A DNA stretch of 33,457 nucleotides from Clostridia bacterium (GTDB lineage Bacteria > Bacillota > Clostridia > Oscillospirales > CAG-272). Below the pieces are notes generated by a model. That model ran no database searches and was not told where the DNA came from. It was given only the letters and a program-made list of their open reading frames with translations. Each line of letters starts with the position of its first letter. Position 1 is the stretch's first letter. The stretch is from the NCBI GenBank assembly GCA_017454525.1, contig JAFTCT010000120.1:1-33457 (forward strand), in the 5' to 3' direction. A program made the translations under genes and the position numbers. Shown piece by piece: positions 15,832-23,127 of the stretch.

Positions 15832-16245
15832 TCAGTCTTTGTCTTCAAGAAGCCGGATCTTCTCGTAGTAGTAATGCATGATGTCCCGTCTGGTTACGAT
15901 GCCCACGAACGAGTCGGTGTCGTCGACGACCGAAACGAAATTCTGATCCATCACCTTCAGCAGCAGGTCGTCCATGCCGGCGGTGATCCGCACGGGGTCC
16001 CTGCCCTCTCTGTGTAAGATCTCGCTGACCCTCATGCGCTCGTCGCGCTTCGGATCGTCCTTTCCGTAGAGCGCCCAGAGGAAGTCCCCCTCCTTGACCG
16101 AGCCGGCATACTTGCCGTCTCGCGTCAGCACCGGCACCGCGGAATACCCGTGATAGCGCATTTTTTCGAGCGCCTGTCGCAGGGTGTTGTCCTCATATAT
16201 GAAGACGGTGTTGCTTTTCGGCTTGATGAAAAACGCTACGTTCAT
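15832..16245 (-). CDS. Tandem CBS-domain protein
   Basis: A 137-residue protein made of two CBS motifs. The first is about 12-60 (LRQALEKMRYHGYSAVPVLT, then GKYAGSVKEGDFLWAL). The second is about 75-130 (DLLLKVMDQNFVSVVDDTD and FVGIVTRRDIMHYYYEK). CBS pairs sense adenine nucleotides. The layout recalls DarB/CbpB (YkuL), the c-di-AMP sensor of Bacilli, but that is only a suggestion. AAGGA lies 8 bases before the ATG. It is the last gene of the apparent murA - M18 - CBS operon, 40 bases after the aminopeptidase. Confidence 0.87.
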   Translation of the reverse strand: MNVAFFIKPKSNTVFIYEDNTLRQALEKMRYHGYSAVPVLTRDGKYAGSVKEGDFLWALYGKDDPKRDERMRVSEILHREGRDPVRITAGMDDLLLKVMDQNFVSVVDDTDSFVGIVTRRDIMHYYYEKIRLLEDKD

Positions 16246-16285
16246 ACGAATTATCCTTTCTCATCACGCTGTCGGCGCGCGGTCT

Positions 16286-17581
16286 TCAGACGTCGTACCC
16301 GCCCTCGCGCATCGAGAACCGCCCCTCGAAGAGGGCGCGGCAGAGTTCGACCATCGCCGCGGTATCGTTCGTGCCGGCGCTCTCGTACGCCGAATGCATC
16401 GCGAACTGCGGCAGTCCCACGTCCGCCGAGCAGACCGAAACCTTCGTCGCCGCGATGTTGCCGAGCGTCGAGCCGCCCCCGATATCCGAACGGTTGGCGT
16501 AGGTCTGGAGCGGGATGCCCTTCTTCTTCGCGAGGTACTTCACGTACGCTTCGGAGATCCCGTCGGTCGTATAACGCTGCGCGGCGTTGAACTTGAGCAC
16601 CACGCCGCCGTTGACGTAGACCTTGTTCTCGGGATCGGAATACTCGGGATGATTGGGATGCACGGCGTGCGCGTTGTCGCAGGACAGGAGGAACGAGGAC
16701 GCCAACGCCCGCAGATACCGCTCGTTGTCGGGGCAGATGCGGCGCAGTACGTCGTAAAGGAAGGTCGACGCCGCGCCCTGCCGGGTGGAGGAACCGACTT
16801 CCTCATTGTCGAACACCGCGCATACGGGCAGCGATTTTCCGCCCTTTGCCGCAAGGAAGCCCTTCATGCACGAGAACGCGCACTGCAGGTCGTCAAGCGC
16901 TCTGGAGGAGATATACTGACCGTCCGCCCCCCAGATACAGCCGGGCTGACGCAGGTAGAGGCAGAGGTCGTGTCCGAGGATCGCCTCCTCCTTCACGCCG
17001 AGCTCCTTTGCGACAAGCGCAAGGAACCTTCCCTTTTCGTCGCGCTGGGAGAAGAGCGGCAGCGTGTCGCAGGCGGGATTGAATTTCATGCCGTCGTTCG
17101 CCGCGCGGTTCATGTGGATGGCGACCGAGGGAATGAGCAGCAGATCCCTGTCGATATTCAGTAAGCGCGTGCCGATCCCCTTTTCCTCGGCGATCATCAC
17201 CCGTCCGGCGACCGACAGCGGGCGGTCGAGCCAGCTGTAGCAGATCATGCCGCCGTATTTCTCGGTGTTCAGGCGCAGATATTCGCCGTTCAGTTCGCCC
17301 TTGTCCTTGATCTTGAAGGTCGGACAGTCGCTGTGCGCGGCGGCGATCTGAAATCCCGCAAAGTCCTTTTTCCAGCGGAAGGCAATGATCGAACTGCCGT
17401 TGCGGATCACGTAGTACCCTTTTTGATCCTCAAGAGACCAGGCATCGCTCTCGCGCAGCTCGGTATACCCCTTTTCGGACAGCTTTTCTGCCAGTTCCTT
17501 TACCGCGTGGAAGACCGAGGGGCTGCGCCCGATGAAGGATAACAGTTCCCGTGACAGCGCCTTGTGGTCGTATTTTCTCAT
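16286..17581 (-). CDS. M18-family aminopeptidase (aspartyl aminopeptidase type)
   Basis: A 431-residue cytosolic zinc aminopeptidase of family M18, which removes acidic residues from peptide N-termini. Metal and active-site residues are visible in AAHSDCP (H83), SSRALDD (D230), VFDNEEVGS (E260/E261), a later Asp in LLSCDNAHAVHPNHPE, and PQFAMHSAYE near the C-terminus (His about 401). Length is typical of the family. A GAGGA site lies 7-8 bases before the ATG. It follows murA after 17 bases, so the two are co-transcribed. Peptide scavenging next to cell-wall precursor synthesis may be coincidence. Confidence 0.94.
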   Translation of the reverse strand: MRKYDHKALSRELLSFIGRSPSVFHAVKELAEKLSEKGYTELRESDAWSLEDQKGYYVIRNGSSIIAFRWKKDFAGFQIAAAHSDCPTFKIKDKGELNGEYLRLNTEKYGGMICYSWLDRPLSVAGRVMIAEEKGIGTRLLNIDRDLLLIPSVAIHMNRAANDGMKFNPACDTLPLFSQRDEKGRFLALVAKELGVKEEAILGHDLCLYLRQPGCIWGADGQYISSRALDDLQCAFSCMKGFLAAKGGKSLPVCAVFDNEEVGSSTRQGAASTFLYDVLRRICPDNERYLRALASSFLLSCDNAHAVHPNHPEYSDPENKVYVNGGVVLKFNAAQRYTTDGISEAYVKYLAKKKGIPLQTYANRSDIGGGSTLGNIAATKVSVCSADVGLPQFAMHSAYESAGTNDTAAMVELCRALFEGRFSMREGGYDV

Positions 17582-17598
17582 GGCTTCTTCCTCTGTTT

Positions 17599-18867
17599 TC
17601 AGATATTTCTTTCCTCGACCCGTTCGATGTCGGCGCCGCAGGCGCGGAGTTTGCCGACCAGATCGTCGTAGCCGCGTTCGATGAGGTGGATATTGTCGAT
17701 CTCGGTCGTTCCCCTCGTCGCCAGTCCCGCGATGACCATCGCGGCGCCGGCGCGCAGGTCGACCGCGCGCACGCGCGCGGGGCGAAGCGCGGGGATCCCC
17801 TCGATCATCGCCACTTTTCCGTTGACCTTGATCAGCGCGCCCATGCGCATCAATTCCTCCGTATAGCGGAAGCGGTTGTCAAAGACGCTCTCGTTGAGCT
17901 GCGAAATACCGTCCGCCAGACACATCAGTACCGCCATCTGCGGCTGCATATCGGTCGGGAAACCGGGATAGGGCTGCGTTTTGACGTTCACCCTCGTCAT
18001 CCGCTTGCCGCTCTTCACGACGACGTAATCGTCCCCCTCGGTGACGTCCACGCCCATCTCGCAGAGCTTCGCGGTGATCGATTCCAGGTGCCGGGGGATC
18101 ACGTTCGTGATCTTCAGTTCCCCTTTCGTCGCCGCCGCCGCCATCATGTAGGTGCCCGCCTCGATCATATCGGGAATGATCGCGTAGGTGCATCCGTGCA
18201 GCGTATCGACGCCCTTGACCTTGATCGTATCGGTGCCCGCGCCCGAGATCTGTCCGCCGCAGGTGTTGAGGAAGTTCGCCAGGTCGACGATGTGCGGCTC
18301 GCGCGCCGCGTTCTCGATCACCGTCAGCCCGGGCGTGCAGACCGCCGCGAGCATGACGTTCATCGTCGCGCCGACGGAAACCAGGTCGAAGAAGATGCTG
18401 CTGCCGTGCAGACCGTTCGGCGCCGCGAGCTCTACATAGCCGCCGTCCATGCGCACCTTGCAGCCGAGCGCCTCGAAGCCCTTGATATGCTGATCGATCG
18501 GACGGATGCCGAAGTCACAGCCGCCGGGCACGCCGACGTGCGCCTTGCCGTAACGCCCGATCTCGGCGCCCAACAGATAGTAGGACGCGCGGATCTTGCG
18601 CACGAGCTCCACGGACGAGCTGCCGCTGCGCGCGGCGGTCGCGTCGATCATGAAGACGTTTTCCGACAGTTTGTTCACCGTCGCGCCCATATCCTTGAGG
18701 ATCGTCAGCGCCACGCGGACGTCGTCGATGTCGGGCAGGTTCTCGATGATGCAGCTGTCCTTGACCAGAAGGCAGCCGAAAATGATCGGGAGCGCGGCGT
18801 TTTTCATACCGCTGATCTCGATCTCTCCCTTGAGCGGCTTACCGCCGCGGATCACGATTTTTTCCAT
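17599..18867 (-). CDS. murA: UDP-N-acetylglucosamine 1-carboxyvinyltransferase
   Basis: A 422-residue MurA, the enzyme that transfers enolpyruvate from PEP to UDP-GlcNAc, the first committed step of peptidoglycan synthesis in the cytoplasm and the target of fosfomycin. The UDP-GlcNAc-binding start ISGMKNAALP (18-27) and the loop GVPGGCDFGIRPIDQH with the PEP-binding Cys at residue 117 are present, so the enzyme should be fosfomycin-sensitive. Asp (DNRFRYTEELMRMGA region) and other family motifs are normal. The start is fixed: a TAG stands directly before the ATG and the N-terminus (MEKIVIRGGKPL) matches the family. Oddly, its GGAGGA lies 30 bases upstream with a hairpin in between. Firmicutes often have a second copy, murZ; only this one is seen. 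Confidence 0.97.
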   Translation of the reverse strand: MEKIVIRGGKPLKGEIEISGMKNAALPIIFGCLLVKDSCIIENLPDIDDVRVALTILKDMGATVNKLSENVFMIDATAARSGSSSVELVRKIRASYYLLGAEIGRYGKAHVGVPGGCDFGIRPIDQHIKGFEALGCKVRMDGGYVELAAPNGLHGSSIFFDLVSVGATMNVMLAAVCTPGLTVIENAAREPHIVDLANFLNTCGGQISGAGTDTIKVKGVDTLHGCTYAIIPDMIEAGTYMMAAAATKGELKITNVIPRHLESITAKLCEMGVDVTEGDDYVVVKSGKRMTRVNVKTQPYPGFPTDMQPQMAVLMCLADGISQLNESVFDNRFRYTEELMRMGALIKVNGKVAMIEGIPALRPARVRAVDLRAGAAMVIAGLATRGTTEIDNIHLIERGYDDLVGKLRACGADIERVEERNI

Positions 18868-18878
18868 CTATACGTACA

Positions 18879-18903
18879 AAGCCGGTTTCCGGCTTCTTCC
18901 TCC
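18879..18903 (-). promoter_or_regulatory. Hairpin between the murA Shine-Dalgarno and start codon
   Basis: GGAGGA (18898-18903 on the minus strand) is the only good ribosome site near murA but is 30 bases from the ATG. A perfect hairpin AAGCCGG-AAA-CCGGCTT (18879-18895) lies between them. Folding would bring the site to about 13 bases from the start. It may tune murA translation; this is an inference from geometry. Confidence 0.5.
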
Positions 18904-18938
18904 GATCATTCTGCGGGGCTTTCAGAATACCCCAAAAT

Positions 18939-18959
18939 ATTGTATCATATTTTTGTCAA
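18939..18959 (-). promoter_or_regulatory. Probable promoter of murA
   Basis: On the minus strand an extended -10, TGA-TACAAT (TACAAT at 18939-18944), precedes murA. A TTGACA (18954-18959) is only 9 bases upstream of it, too close to be its -35. With 17-base spacing the -35 would be the poorer TTTTCA. So either an extended -10 promoter or a different start is used. Confidence 0.45.
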
Positions 18960-19037
18960 TATGAAAAGAGGTTTTTCTCTTTTTTTGAAAAAAATGTCGT
19001 CTTTACGCAAGAAGAAAAACCCCGCACCACAGTTTAT

Positions 19038-19063
19038 GCCCGAAGCGCCCCGCTGTTTCGGGC
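19038..19063 (-). terminator. Candidate imperfect terminator after the RluA-type gene
   Basis: A hairpin with GCCCGAA/TTCGGGC outer arms and an AGCG/CGCT inner stem begins 7 bases after the stop codon. The nearest T-run (TTTTT) is about 16 bases further on, so it is not canonical. Confidence 0.3.
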
Positions 19064-19069
19064 GGCGGC

Positions 19070-19747
19070 TCATTCTCCGCTCTTTTGAGCGCCGAACAGC
19101 GTGAACGGCGCTCCCTCCGGTTCGGCGGAGCAGTCGAAAACGCCGGGCAGCGCCAGACGCGCCGAGAAGAGCGCGGGGCGGTCGCCGCCGTCGCCGCTGC
19201 CGTAGCGTCCGTCGCCGCAGAGCGGCGTCCCGCGGGAAGCGAACTGCACGCGGATCTGATGCGTACGCCCGGTATAAAGCTTCACGCGCACGAGCGACAG
19301 TACGTTTCCCGTTTCGTCCCTTGCCGTCGCAAGGCGTTTGAAGGAGAGCTTTGCCGGACGCACGCCCCTGCGCATCCGGTCGGTCACGTAGGTCTTCATC
19401 GTGCGGCTGTCGCGGAACAGAAGGTCCTCGTAGACCCCCTCCTCCTCCGGCGTTCCGCGGACGACCGCGAGGTATTCCTTTTCCATTTGCCGCGCGCGGA
19501 TCGCCTCGGAAAGTATTGCGGCGGTTTTTTGATCCTTCGCCCAAACCATGACGCCGCCGACCTCCCGGTCGAGCCGGTGCACCGAAAAAAAGCGCGCGTC
19601 CTTCTCCCCGCGCGCTTCGGAAAGCGCGCGCAGCATCAGCGGCATACTCCTTTTGCCGCCGTTTTCCTCCGACAGAACGCCCGCGGGCTTGACGCAGACG
19701 ATGAGGCTGCCGTTTTCGAACAGTATTCTCGGTGTGGGTCCTTCCAT
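19070..19747 (-). CDS. RluA-family pseudouridine synthase
   Basis: A 225-residue RNA pseudouridine synthase of the RluA/RluD family, which isomerises specific uridines in rRNA or tRNA. The catalytic Asp is D60 in SVHRLDREVGGVMV, and the later motif RVKLYTGRTHQIRVQFASRG and GDGRYG are present. There is no S4 domain; the protein starts directly with the catalytic fold (ILFENGSLIVCVKPAGVLS), as in the short RluA-type members. The ATG at 19747 has GGAGG 4 bases upstream; the frame continues open further upstream but without family sequence. The target site cannot be deduced. It diverges from the flavin-reductase-like gene. Confidence 0.93.
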   Translation of the reverse strand: MEGPTPRILFENGSLIVCVKPAGVLSEENGGKRSMPLMLRALSEARGEKDARFFSVHRLDREVGGVMVWAKDQKTAAILSEAIRARQMEKEYLAVVRGTPEEEGVYEDLLFRDSRTMKTYVTDRMRRGVRPAKLSFKRLATARDETGNVLSLVRVKLYTGRTHQIRVQFASRGTPLCGDGRYGSGDGGDRPALFSARLALPGVFDCSAEPEGAPFTLFGAQKSGE

Positions 19748-19775
19748 ACTTCCTCCGCGCCGCAAATAAACGGCA

Positions 19776-19804
19776 TTGACAAAATGTGCCGGACGTGCTA
19801 TGAT
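19776..19804 (+). promoter_or_regulatory. Sigma-A promoter of the flavin-reductase-like gene
   Basis: -35 TTGACA (19776-19781), a 17-base spacer, -10 TATGAT (19799-19804), in the 124-base divergent gap. Confidence 0.87.
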
Positions 19805-19871
19805 GTTTCTTGCCGGGAACGCCGGCGAGAATATCGAAAAAAACAATAAATGATTCGGAAAGAGAGCGATT

Positions 19872-20528
19872 ATGGCAAACAGAGTTCCTTTCGGCAGCGG
19901 CACGCTGCTCTGCCCCGTGCCCGCGGTGCTGATCACCTGCGGCAAAGACGACCGCGTCAACGTCATGACCGCCGCCTGGACGGGCGTGGTCAACAGTAAG
20001 CCCCCGCGCGTCTACGTATCGATCCGTCCGGAGCGCTATTCGCACGCGCTGATCGTCGAAACGGGCGAGCTGGTCATCAACCTCACGACCGCCGATATGG
20101 TCAGAGCGGTCGATTTCTGCGGCGTGCGCTCCGGCAGGGACGTCGACAAATTCAAGGAATGCGGTCTGAAGACCCAGCCCTCGACCGTCGTATCGGCGCC
20201 CACGCTCTCCGACTGTCCGCTGGCGCTGGAATGCCGCGTTTTCGAACGCAGGACGCTCGGCTGCCACGATATGTTTCTTCTGGACGTCGTCGGCGTGACG
20301 GTCAGAGACGATCTTCTGACTCCCGAGGGCAAACTGGCGCTCGGCAAGACGCAGCTTCTGGCGTACGCCCACGGCGAATACCGTGCGCTCGAGCACAGAC
20401 TGCTCGGCACCTTCGGCTTCTCGGTCATGAAGAAGAGAACGGCGAAGCGGAAGGCGGCGGAAAAGAAGAGCGAACGGCCCCGGCCGAAATCCGCCGCCGG
20501 CAGGGGCGAAAAAGCAAAAAAGAAATAG
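19872..20528 (+). CDS. Flavin reductase-like FMN-binding protein with a basic tail
   Basis: A 218-residue protein of the flavin reductase-like / flavoredoxin family (FMN-binding split barrel). Family sequence runs from GSGTLLCPVPAVLITCGKDD and VNVMTAAWTGVVNSKPPRVY through SIRPERYSHALI and ELVINLTTADM to about residue 185. It probably binds FMN and takes part in anaerobic redox reactions; the partner is unknown. After the barrel is a tail of about 35 residues of mostly Lys, Arg, Ala and Glu (KKRTAKRKAAEKKSERPRPK), unusual for this family and likely disordered or nucleic-acid or membrane binding. AGAGAG lies 5 bases before the ATG. It has its own promoter and terminator. Confidence 0.9.
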   Translation: MANRVPFGSGTLLCPVPAVLITCGKDDRVNVMTAAWTGVVNSKPPRVYVSIRPERYSHALIVETGELVINLTTADMVRAVDFCGVRSGRDVDKFKECGLKTQPSTVVSAPTLSDCPLALECRVFERRTLGCHDMFLLDVVGVTVRDDLLTPEGKLALGKTQLLAYAHGEYRALEHRLLGTFGFSVMKKRTAKRKAAEKKSERPRPKSAAGRGEKAKKK

Positions 20529-20608
20529 CGCGGCGGACGCCCGGCGCTCCGCACGGATACCCGGGGCGGGACCGCCCTTTACATAGGATCCCGACCGTCC
20601 GGTTCGGG

Positions 20609-20648
20609 GGATCTGTTCATTTGCACGCAGATGAACAGATCCTTTTTT
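20609..20648 (+). terminator. Rho-independent terminator after the flavin-reductase-like gene
   Basis: GGATCTGTTCAT (20609-20620) and ATGAACAGATCC (20631-20642) are perfect 12-base arms followed by TTTTTT (20643-20648). It separates this gene from the P-loop gene, for which I see only a -10-like TATACT (20671-20676) with a poor -35. Confidence 0.93.
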
Positions 20649-20735
20649 GTTGCCGACCGACAAAAACGCATATACTGGAAAAAGAACTGTCGGGGATCTT
20701 TTTTGAGGTTCCCTGTATTCAGGAGGTACGCCGTT

Positions 20736-21767
20736 ATGCCGCTCAATACCGTCAAACTGCACCTGCCGCGCGCGACCTTCGCATGCGTGAACGGCAGCAA
20801 GGGATTCGTATCCTATTTCGAAGAACTTCTGGCGCCCTGCAGATTTCTCATCGTCCTCAAGGGCGCGCCGGGAACGGGAAAATCCGGACTCATGAAAAAA
20901 CTCGCCGAACGGCGGGAAAGGGAGGGAGAAAACGTCAGGATCATCCTCTGCTCCTCCGATCCGCATTCCCTTGACGGCGTCTGGTTTGCCGACCGGAACG
21001 CGGCGGTAGTGGACGGGACGGCGCCGCACGTCTTTGAGGTCTCGCCGCCCGGCGCCGGCGGCGAAACGGTAGATCTGTTGAACTACGCGGACAGAAGGGC
21101 GCTCCGGGCGCGCGCGGAGGAGATCGGGGCGCTGAATAAAAAAAAGAAAGCCGCCTACGAACGGGGTTATCTGCTGCTCTCGGCGGCGGGAAAGGTCTGG
21201 GAGGCGCGCGCGTCGCTGATGCGGGAGCGATTGAAGAAAGAGGCGTTTGACGCCGCCGTCAGAAGAACGGCAGGCAAAATGAAGAGCCGCGCCGGGGCGG
21301 GCGTCTTTCCGAAAAGCGCCTTCTGCGCGGAGGGGATCATTCAGATCGACGCCTGGGAGCGCGAAGCGCAGCGCACCTACGCGCTCTCTCCCTTCTTCGG
21401 CGCGGAATATCTTTTCACCGCCGCGCTCGGCGCCGCCGGTCCGTACGCCTGCTCGCCCGATCCCGTTTCGATGCTGCCCGACAGTCTTTTCGACCGGCAG
21501 AACGGCACGCTCGTGCGCTGCGGCAAGCCCAATAAGGGCGAAAAAGCGATCGGTCTGCGCGCGCTCTTCGAGATCGACGACAAGACCCGCGCCGAACTGC
21601 GCAGGAGTCTGAAAACCGAGGACGCGCTGAAAACCGGCGCGCAAAGAGCGCTTGAAGAGGCGATGCGCGCGCACTTCGCGCTCGAACGGATCTACGGCGA
21701 AGCGATGGACTTCCCGGCGTTTTCAGACCTTGAAGAGCGTCTGGACGCGCTGATCCGCTCCCTGTGA
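20736..21767 (+). CDS. P-loop NTPase of the PRK06851-like family
   Basis: A 343-residue ATPase of unknown function. Walker A is LKGAPGTGKSGLMKK (P-loop 43-50), preceded by SKGFVSYFEELLAP and followed by LCSSDPHSLDGVWFADRNAA and VVDGTAPHVFE, all typical of the PRK06851 family of Firmicutes as I remember it. That family has two P-loop halves in about 360 residues. Here the second half keeps DLFDRQNGT-like sequence but I see no clear second Walker A. A long helical middle (140-230) is rich in Ala, Arg, Glu and Lys. The ATG at 20736 has AGGAGG 9 bases upstream; the frame is open to 20631, but that part overlaps a terminator. It converges on ttcA with 4 bases between the stops and no terminator. 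Confidence 0.8.
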   Translation: MPLNTVKLHLPRATFACVNGSKGFVSYFEELLAPCRFLIVLKGAPGTGKSGLMKKLAERREREGENVRIILCSSDPHSLDGVWFADRNAAVVDGTAPHVFEVSPPGAGGETVDLLNYADRRALRARAEEIGALNKKKKAAYERGYLLLSAAGKVWEARASLMRERLKKEAFDAAVRRTAGKMKSRAGAGVFPKSAFCAEGIIQIDAWEREAQRTYALSPFFGAEYLFTAALGAAGPYACSPDPVSMLPDSLFDRQNGTLVRCGKPNKGEKAIGLRALFEIDDKTRAELRRSLKTEDALKTGAQRALEEAMRAHFALERIYGEAMDFPAFSDLEERLDALIRSL

Positions 21768-21771
21768 AGCG

Positions 21772-22506
21772 TTATTCGCTTTTGAAGCCGTCCAGTCCCG
21801 CCTTCCCGATGGCGGTGAAAATGCGGTGCTTGAGTCCCTTGTTCTCCCTGTCCATTTCGTCAAGCATCCTCTTGTACTTTTCGCGATCGGTGTGTTTGTC
21901 CTCCGGACAGGTGGAAACGACGACCGGCAGGTCGTTGCGCCGCACGAAATAGCGGATGTCGTCCTCGTCTGCATAGATAAAGGGACGGATCATATAGAGT
22001 TTCTTGTTGGAAAGGAAGGTGACGGGCGAAAAACAGCCGAGCCGTCCCTCGTTCATCAGATTCATCATAAAGGTCGTGACGACGTCGTCGAAATGATGTC
22101 CCAGCGCCAGTTTGTTGTACCCGAGCGCCTTTACGGTGTCGTGCAGCAGCCCTCTGCGCATCCGTGCGCACAGCGAGCAGGGATTGCTCTCCCTGCGCAC
22201 GTCGAAGACGATCTTCGCGATATCGGACTTCACGACGGTGTAGGGGATCTCCATTTCTCCTGCAAGCGCCGAGAGACGCGAGAAATCCATACCCTCGAAA
22301 CCGGTATCGACCGTCACGGCGCCCAGCTCGAATTTCTTCGGATAGAAGCGCCGGAGCTCCTTTAAGATGCAGAGAAGCGCCGTGCTGTCCTTGCCGCCCG
22401 AAAGCCCGACGGCGATGCGGTCGCCCTCCGAGATCATCCCGTACTGTTCGACGGCGCGGCGCGTGACCGACAGCAGCCGTCTGCTGTTACTGAAATCAAT
22501 ACTCAT
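21772..22506 (-). CDS. ttcA: TtcA-family tRNA 2-thiocytidine synthase
   Basis: A 244-residue PP-loop ATPase of the TtcA family, which adds sulfur to cytidine 32 of some tRNAs using ATP and an iron-sulfur cluster. The PP-loop is GLSGGKDSTALL (SGGKDS at 36-41). The cluster cysteines C110 and C113 are in NPCSLCARMRRG, with a third Cys at about 200 (VSTCPEDKH). The LGHHFDDVVTTF motif is also present. These match E. coli TtcA closely in pattern. No good Shine-Dalgarno precedes the ATG (A-run only). The gap to the divergent amidase is just 36 bases. A related tRNA-thiolation role in this lineage cannot be excluded. Confidence 0.85.
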   Translation of the reverse strand: MSIDFSNSRRLLSVTRRAVEQYGMISEGDRIAVGLSGGKDSTALLCILKELRRFYPKKFELGAVTVDTGFEGMDFSRLSALAGEMEIPYTVVKSDIAKIVFDVRRESNPCSLCARMRRGLLHDTVKALGYNKLALGHHFDDVVTTFMMNLMNEGRLGCFSPVTFLSNKKLYMIRPFIYADEDDIRYFVRRNDLPVVVSTCPEDKHTDREKYKRMLDEMDRENKGLKHRIFTAIGKAGLDGFKSE

Positions 22507-22542
22507 TTTTTTACGCGGGCTCTGCCCGGAAACGGAGTGTAT

Positions 22543-23109
22543 ATGGCAATCAAGATCTTTTTAGACCAGGGGCACAATCCCCGGTCGGTCAACGCGGGCG
22601 CCGAAGCGAACGGCCTGCGGGAACAGGACGTCACCTATACCGTCGGCGTACTGCTGCGCGATCTGCTCCTTGAGAGCGGAAACTACGAGGTGCGGCTGTC
22701 GAGAAACGCGCCGGACGAAATCCTGGGCACGAGCAACGCCACCTCTCTCGCCGCGCGCACGACGGCAGCCAACGCCTGGGGCGCGGACTGGTTCATCTCG
22801 ATCCACGCGAACGCCTCGTCGATCCCGACGGCGTCCGGCAGCGAGGGGTACGTATACGCGCGCGGCAGCAGAGCGTTTCCGCTCGCCGAGCGCATCATCG
22901 AAGGGATCTCGGAATCGACCTCCTTCCCCGCGCGCGGCGTATACGTCCGTCCGACCCTTTACGTACTGCGCAGAACGCGGATGCCGGCGACGCTCATCGA
23001 GATCGGCTTCCTGACAAACGAAGCCGAGGCGTACCTGATGGCGACCGACCCGTCGGCATACGCCGCGGGAATGTTCACGGGGATCCAGCGGTTTTTCGGG
23101 TTCGCCTGA
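22543..23109 (+). CDS. N-acetylmuramoyl-L-alanine amidase (Amidase_3) without signal peptide
   Basis: A 188-residue zinc amidase that cleaves the bond between MurNAc and L-Ala in peptidoglycan. Zinc and catalytic residues are in IFLDQGHN, the Glu of NGLREQDVTY, SIHANASS and LIEIGFLTNEAE, so the catalytic set is complete. The domain fills the whole protein. There is no signal peptide, membrane segment or wall-binding domain, which differs from exported CwlD/LytC-type amidases and is like phage endolysins or cell-lysis enzymes. The ATG at 22543 has CGGAG 5 bases upstream; a GTG two codons earlier lacks one. It faces the alpha/beta hydrolase gene, with an imperfect GCGxGACG/CGTCxCGC hairpin between. 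Confidence 0.92.
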   Translation: MAIKIFLDQGHNPRSVNAGAEANGLREQDVTYTVGVLLRDLLLESGNYEVRLSRNAPDEILGTSNATSLAARTTAANAWGADWFISIHANASSIPTASGSEGYVYARGSRAFPLAERIIEGISESTSFPARGVYVRPTLYVLRRTRMPATLIEIGFLTNEAEAYLMATDPSAYAAGMFTGIQRFFGFA

Positions 23110-23127
23110 AAGCGGGACGCAAAAACG

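Noticed and set aside
18954..18959. TTGACA as the -35 box of the murA promoter
   Set aside because: It is 9 bases from the TACAAT -10, far too close for sigma-A. No good -10 is found 17 bases after it.
18945..21674. A 909-codon open frame on the minus strand
   Set aside because: It runs antisense or out of frame across the RluA-type, flavin-reductase and P-loop genes, which have clear family motifs. Long antisense frames are expected with this G+C-rich codon use.
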